DNA from: Bacteroidota bacterium
Lineage (GTDB): Bacteria > Bacteroidota > Bacteroidia > Bacteroidales > JAKIYJ01
Assembly: GCA_022708585.1 (NCBI GenBank)
Contig: JAKIYJ010000047.1
Location: 1-9,190 of the forward strand
Length of the DNA stretch: 9,190 nucleotides
Reading direction: 5' to 3'
This document shows, in pieces, positions 7,081 to 9,190 of the stretch. Below the pieces are notes generated by a model. The model had not been told where the DNA came from, searched no databases, and was given only the letters and a program-made list of their open reading frames with translations. The translations under genes and the position numbers were made by a program. Every line of letters begins with the position of its first letter. Within the stretch, counting starts at the first letter, position 1.

Positions 7081-7643
7081 GAAACATTGTCCCAGTTAAT
7101 AATTTGCCATAAAGCATTTATATAATCAGCTCTGCGATTTTGATAATCCAGATAATATGCGTGTTCCCATACATCGAAAGTTAATAATGGTATCAATCCT
7201 TTTGTTAAAGGATTGCCAGCATTACTTTCCTGGATAATTTCTATTTTACCGTTATTGTCTTTAACAAGCCATACCCAGCCTGAACCAAAAAGAGAAACAG
7301 CAGCAGTAGAAAATTTTTCCTTAAAAGATTCAAATGATACAAAAGCATCATTTATTGCATTTGCCAATGAACCTTGTGGCTGATTATTAGAAGGAGACCG
7401 TAAATTTGCCCAATAAAAATTGTGATTCCACGTTTGCGCCGCATTATTGAAAATTCCCCCCGACGAACGTTTAACAATTTCATCAAGAGACATATTCGCA
7501 AATTCAGTCCCTTCTATAAGTTTGTTAAGATTATTAATATATGTTTGATGATGCTTCCCATAATGAAATTCAATTGTACGTGCTGAAATAACAGGCTCTA
7601 AAGCATCAACTTCAAAAGGAAGATTAACTAATTCAAATTTCAT
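7062..7643 (-). CDS. sodB: Superoxide dismutase, iron type
   Basis: Dismutes superoxide to oxygen and hydrogen peroxide in the cytoplasm. The 193-residue protein starts at the ATG at 7643 (MKFELVNLPF). A 16-codon extension to a TTG at 7691 is open but would run across the likely promoter and has no family counterpart. Metal ligands are His27, His74, Asp157 and His161, seen in EFHYGKHH, WNHNFYW and DVWEHAYY; Tyr35 is the gateway tyrosine. Gln70 (NNAAQTWNH) and Ala142 (NAGNPL) are the iron-type arrangement, and position 155 is Thr, which in the Porphyromonas gingivalis enzyme numbering favours iron over cambialistic use. No signal peptide is seen. It is convergent with glmS and appears to be a single-gene unit. 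Confidence 0.96.
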   Translation of the reverse strand: MKFELVNLPFEVDALEPVISARTIEFHYGKHHQTYINNLNKLIEGTEFANMSLDEIVKRSSGGIFNNAAQTWNHNFYWANLRSPSNNQPQGSLANAINDAFVSFESFKEKFSTAAVSLFGSGWVWLVKDNNGKIEIIQESNAGNPLTKGLIPLLTFDVWEHAYYLDYQNRRADYINALWQIINWDNVSKIFCK

Positions 7644-7680
7644 AATTTTAAATTTTAAGTATTTATTTATAAGTTTACTG

Positions 7681-7688
7681 TAAAAGTA
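7681..7688 (-). promoter_or_regulatory. Candidate -7 element for sodB
   Basis: On the minus strand this reads TACTTTTA, seven of eight positions of TAnnTTTG, placed to start transcription about 30 nt before the sodB ATG. A TTTG -33 element at the right spacing was not found. Its position supports the ATG at 7643 as the start, because the longer frame would begin inside this site. Confidence 0.3.
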
Positions 7689-7814
7689 CAATTTTTTATA
7701 TTTAATGCATAAGTCTGCTCCAAAAAATTTATAAATTTTATTCTAATTAATTTTATCTATATTCTTAATTAATTTATCTATGAAATTAATTATTTTATTT
7801 TATAAAAAATATAT

Positions 7815-7903
7815 GTCGTTTTCTTTGTCTGGCAGGTAAAGAAAAGTGCGAAAAGAAAAATCACCGCTGTGGAAATAATATTCTCAAATCTCTCTATTTT
7901 CAT
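7815..7903. other. GC-richer non-coding island next to the tandem array
   Basis: The first 60 bases (7815-7874) contain 25 G/C, about 42%, against about 6% in the 80 bases at 7731-7810. The island abuts the tandem array directly. It encodes no supportable protein: the only ATG nearby (7813) gives an eight-residue frame. The composition contrast and link to the array suggest a unit that may occur elsewhere in the genome, but that cannot be tested here. Confidence 0.35.
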
Positions 7904-8072
7904 AACACCAATAACACCAATAACTTTACAAACTTTATGAACTTTACAAACTTTACAACTTTCAACTCCTTTACAAACTTTACAAACTTTACAAACTTTA
8001 TGAACTTTATAACTCTATAACTTTATGAACTTTATAAACTTTATAAACTTTATAAACTTTATGAACTTAATG
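7904..8072. repeat. Tandem array of a 9-bp unit, consensus AACTTTANA
   Basis: The 169-bp array consists of about 19 unit positions. Twelve are exact AACTTTA followed by CA, TA or TG (starting at 7922, 7931, 7940, 7949, 7976, 7985, 7994, 8003, 8028, 8037, 8046 and 8055). The first two units are AACACCAAT, an 18-bp diverged pair sits at 7958-7975, two 8-bp units at 8012-8027, and the last is AACTTAATG. CA endings dominate the left half and TA endings the right half, as expected from stepwise local duplication. One frame reads repeated Asn-Phe-Thr but hits a stop at 8018-8020 and has no usable start, so the array is non-coding. Confidence 0.95.
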
Positions 8073-8137
8073 TATTATAATTGCAACAATTTTTAAAATA
8101 GAGTCTGCATTGTTTAATATAAAAGAATATTTAACAA

Positions 8138-8169
8138 TTGGCAGGGATTTAAAATTTAACGTATATTTG
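8138..8169 (+). promoter_or_regulatory. Candidate Bacteroidetes promoter for the epimerase gene
   Basis: TTG at 8138-8140, a 21-bp spacer, and TATATTTG at 8162-8169 fit TTG...TAnnTTTG with an exact -7 element. The start of transcription would be near 8176, giving a leader of about 63 nt. A small dyad, ATGATA-N5-TATCAT at 8183-8199, lies in that leader and could be a hairpin or operator, though it is short. Confidence 0.45.
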
Positions 8170-8238
8170 CGTTTTTTATAAAATGATATTTTGTATCATA
8201 TTCATAAAGTAAATACACTTTAATTATATTTATAAATT

Positions 8239-9190
8239 ATGATGAATAAAACGAAAGTGCTGGTAACAGGCGGTGCAGGTTTTATAGGAGCCCATGTTAC
8301 TAATTGTCTTATTAATGATGGTTTCTATGTTGTTGTATTAGATGATTTATCAGGTGGGTTTCAAGAGAATGTTAACAGAGAAGCAAATTTTGTTAAAGGT
8401 TCTGTATATGACCACAAATTACTTGAAGAATTGTTTAATGAGTATGAATTTGAGTATGTTTATCATTTAGCCGCTTATGCAGCAGAAGGGCTCAGTCATT
8501 TCATAAAACGTTTCAACTATAAAAATAATTTAATTGGCAGTGTTAATCTTATCAATGAATCGGTTAAGCATAATATCAAATGTTTTGTATTTACATCTTC
8601 TATTGCTGTATATGGAGCGGGGCAGGTGCCTATGCGTGAAGATATGATACCACTTCCAGAAGATCCTTATGGCATTTCAAAGTACGCAGTTGAAATGGAT
8701 TTGAAAACTACTCACAAGATGTTTGGACTTAATTATGTTATTTTCAGACCCCATAACGTTTATGGTGAATATCAAAATATTGGAGATAGATATCGTAATG
8801 TTGCAGGTATCTTTATGAATCAGTTGTTACAGGGAAAGCCAATTACTGTTTTTGGTGATGGAACTCAAACAAGAGCATTTTCTTATATAGGAGATGTGGC
8901 TCCATATATAGCAAAAGCACCTTTTATTGATGATGCTGTCAATAAAATTTTTAATATAGGAGCCGATGAAAGTTTTACAGTTAATCAACTTGCCGAAGTT
9001 ATTATGAAATCTCTTTCCATTAAAGGTGAAATAAGATATCTGCCCCCGCGCAATGAAGTACTTGATGCATACTCTGACCATTCTCTGGCTAAAAAAACTT
9101 TTAATATTAATTCTTATACCCCTCTTGAAGAAGGTATTGATATTATGGCTAAATGGGTTAAGAAAGTCGGCATTCGCAAAACTCCTTCTT
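8239..9190 (+). CDS. NAD-dependent sugar epimerase/dehydratase (GalE-like extended SDR), partial at 3' end
   Basis: Extended short-chain dehydrogenase/reductase acting on a nucleotide sugar, probably an epimerase for surface polysaccharide or LPS. 317 codons are visible without a stop, so only a few residues are likely missing. Features: Rossmann loop TGGAGFIG at 10-17, acidic LDDL at 34-37 for NAD, HLAAYAAE at 76-83, SSIAVYG at 120-126, catalytic Tyr144 and Lys148 (YGISK), RPHNVYGEYQN at 170-180, and GDGTQTRAFSYIGDV at 206-220. These fit the UDP-glucose 4-epimerase-like subgroup, but the HLAAYAAEGLSHF segment (76-88) differs from classical GalE, so the substrate is uncertain and no gene name is given. 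Two ATGs are adjacent (8239 and 8242); either could be the start. It has its own promoter candidate and may open a polysaccharide cluster beyond the right edge. Confidence 0.9.
   Translation, partial: MMNKTKVLVTGGAGFIGAHVTNCLINDGFYVVVLDDLSGGFQENVNREANFVKGSVYDHKLLEELFNEYEFEYVYHLAAYAAEGLSHFIKRFNYKNNLIGSVNLINESVKHNIKCFVFTSSIAVYGAGQVPMREDMIPLPEDPYGISKYAVEMDLKTTHKMFGLNYVIFRPHNVYGEYQNIGDRYRNVAGIFMNQLLQGKPITVFGDGTQTRAFSYIGDVAPYIAKAPFIDDAVNKIFNIGADESFTVNQLAEVIMKSLSIKGEIRYLPPRNEVLDAYSDHSLAKKTFNINSYTPLEEGIDIMAKWVKKVGIRKTPS

Larger units (their letters stand above)
7644..8238. other. Non-coding region between sodB and the epimerase gene
   Basis: This region of about 595 bp has no supportable gene. From left to right it holds the sodB leader, an extremely AT-rich stretch (5 G/C among 80 bases at 7731-7810) with an imperfect direct repeat TAATTAATTTTATCTAT (7744-7760) and TAATTAATTTATCTAT (7766-7781), a GC-richer island at 7815-7903, the 9-bp tandem array at 7904-8072, and the likely epimerase promoter. 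It carries two outward-facing promoters and no clear terminator. Confidence 0.7.

Noticed and set aside
7790..8017. Open plus-strand frame reading into Asn-Phe-Thr repeats
   Set aside because: It has no ATG before the repeats, a stop follows at 8018-8020, and repeat units of 9 bp keep a frame open by arithmetic. Not a gene.
7904..8072. CRISPR array
   Set aside because: The repeats are 9 bp, directly contiguous and without spacers, and no cas genes are present.
8827..9081. 84-residue minus-strand frame inside the epimerase gene
   Set aside because: Antisense to intact SDR motifs; no independent support.

Overview
The window reads as chromosomal DNA of a Bacteroidetes (probably Bacteroidales-like) bacterium. 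It is AT-rich. Two promoter-like sites fit the Bacteroidetes TTTG/TTG...TAnnTTTG pattern, starts are preceded by A-rich sequence rather than clear Shine-Dalgarno motifs, and it carries a DUF4270 lipoprotein, a family I know only from Bacteroidetes. Nothing looks like phage, plasmid, CRISPR or a transposon, and no rRNA or tRNA was recognised.

Left half (1-2691, minus strand): a compact set transcribed right to left, panC, panD, a UPF0104/YbhN-type flippase-like membrane protein, and a heptose-phosphate adenylyltransferase gene (rfaE2) that runs off the left edge. panC and panD supply pantothenate for coenzyme A. The last two point to envelope or LPS assembly and overlap by 14 bp. The ATG starts of panC and panD lie slightly inside the longest open frames.

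Middle (2692-7056): a 348-bp divergent intergenic region holds a well-matched promoter facing right and a weaker one facing left. To the right come a stand-alone N-terminal starch-synthase-like domain protein, a DUF4270 lipoprotein with a non-ATG start, and glmS, with gaps of about 20 bp and 1 bp, so probably one operon. GlmS makes glucosamine-6-phosphate for peptidoglycan and lipid A. The roles of its two upstream partners are unknown.

Right part (7062-9190): an iron-type superoxide dismutase gene lies tail-to-tail with glmS, only 5 bp between stop codons. A non-coding region of about 600 bp follows, with a very AT-rich stretch, a GC-richer island and a 169-bp array of 9-bp tandem repeats. 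The window ends in a nearly complete NAD-dependent sugar epimerase gene with its own likely promoter.

Overall this is mostly a housekeeping region. I found no convincing new defence or mobile system. The points most worth a second look are the tandem repeat with its adjoining island, the one-domain GlgA-like protein linked to DUF4270 and glmS, and the divergent promoter region with its dyad.
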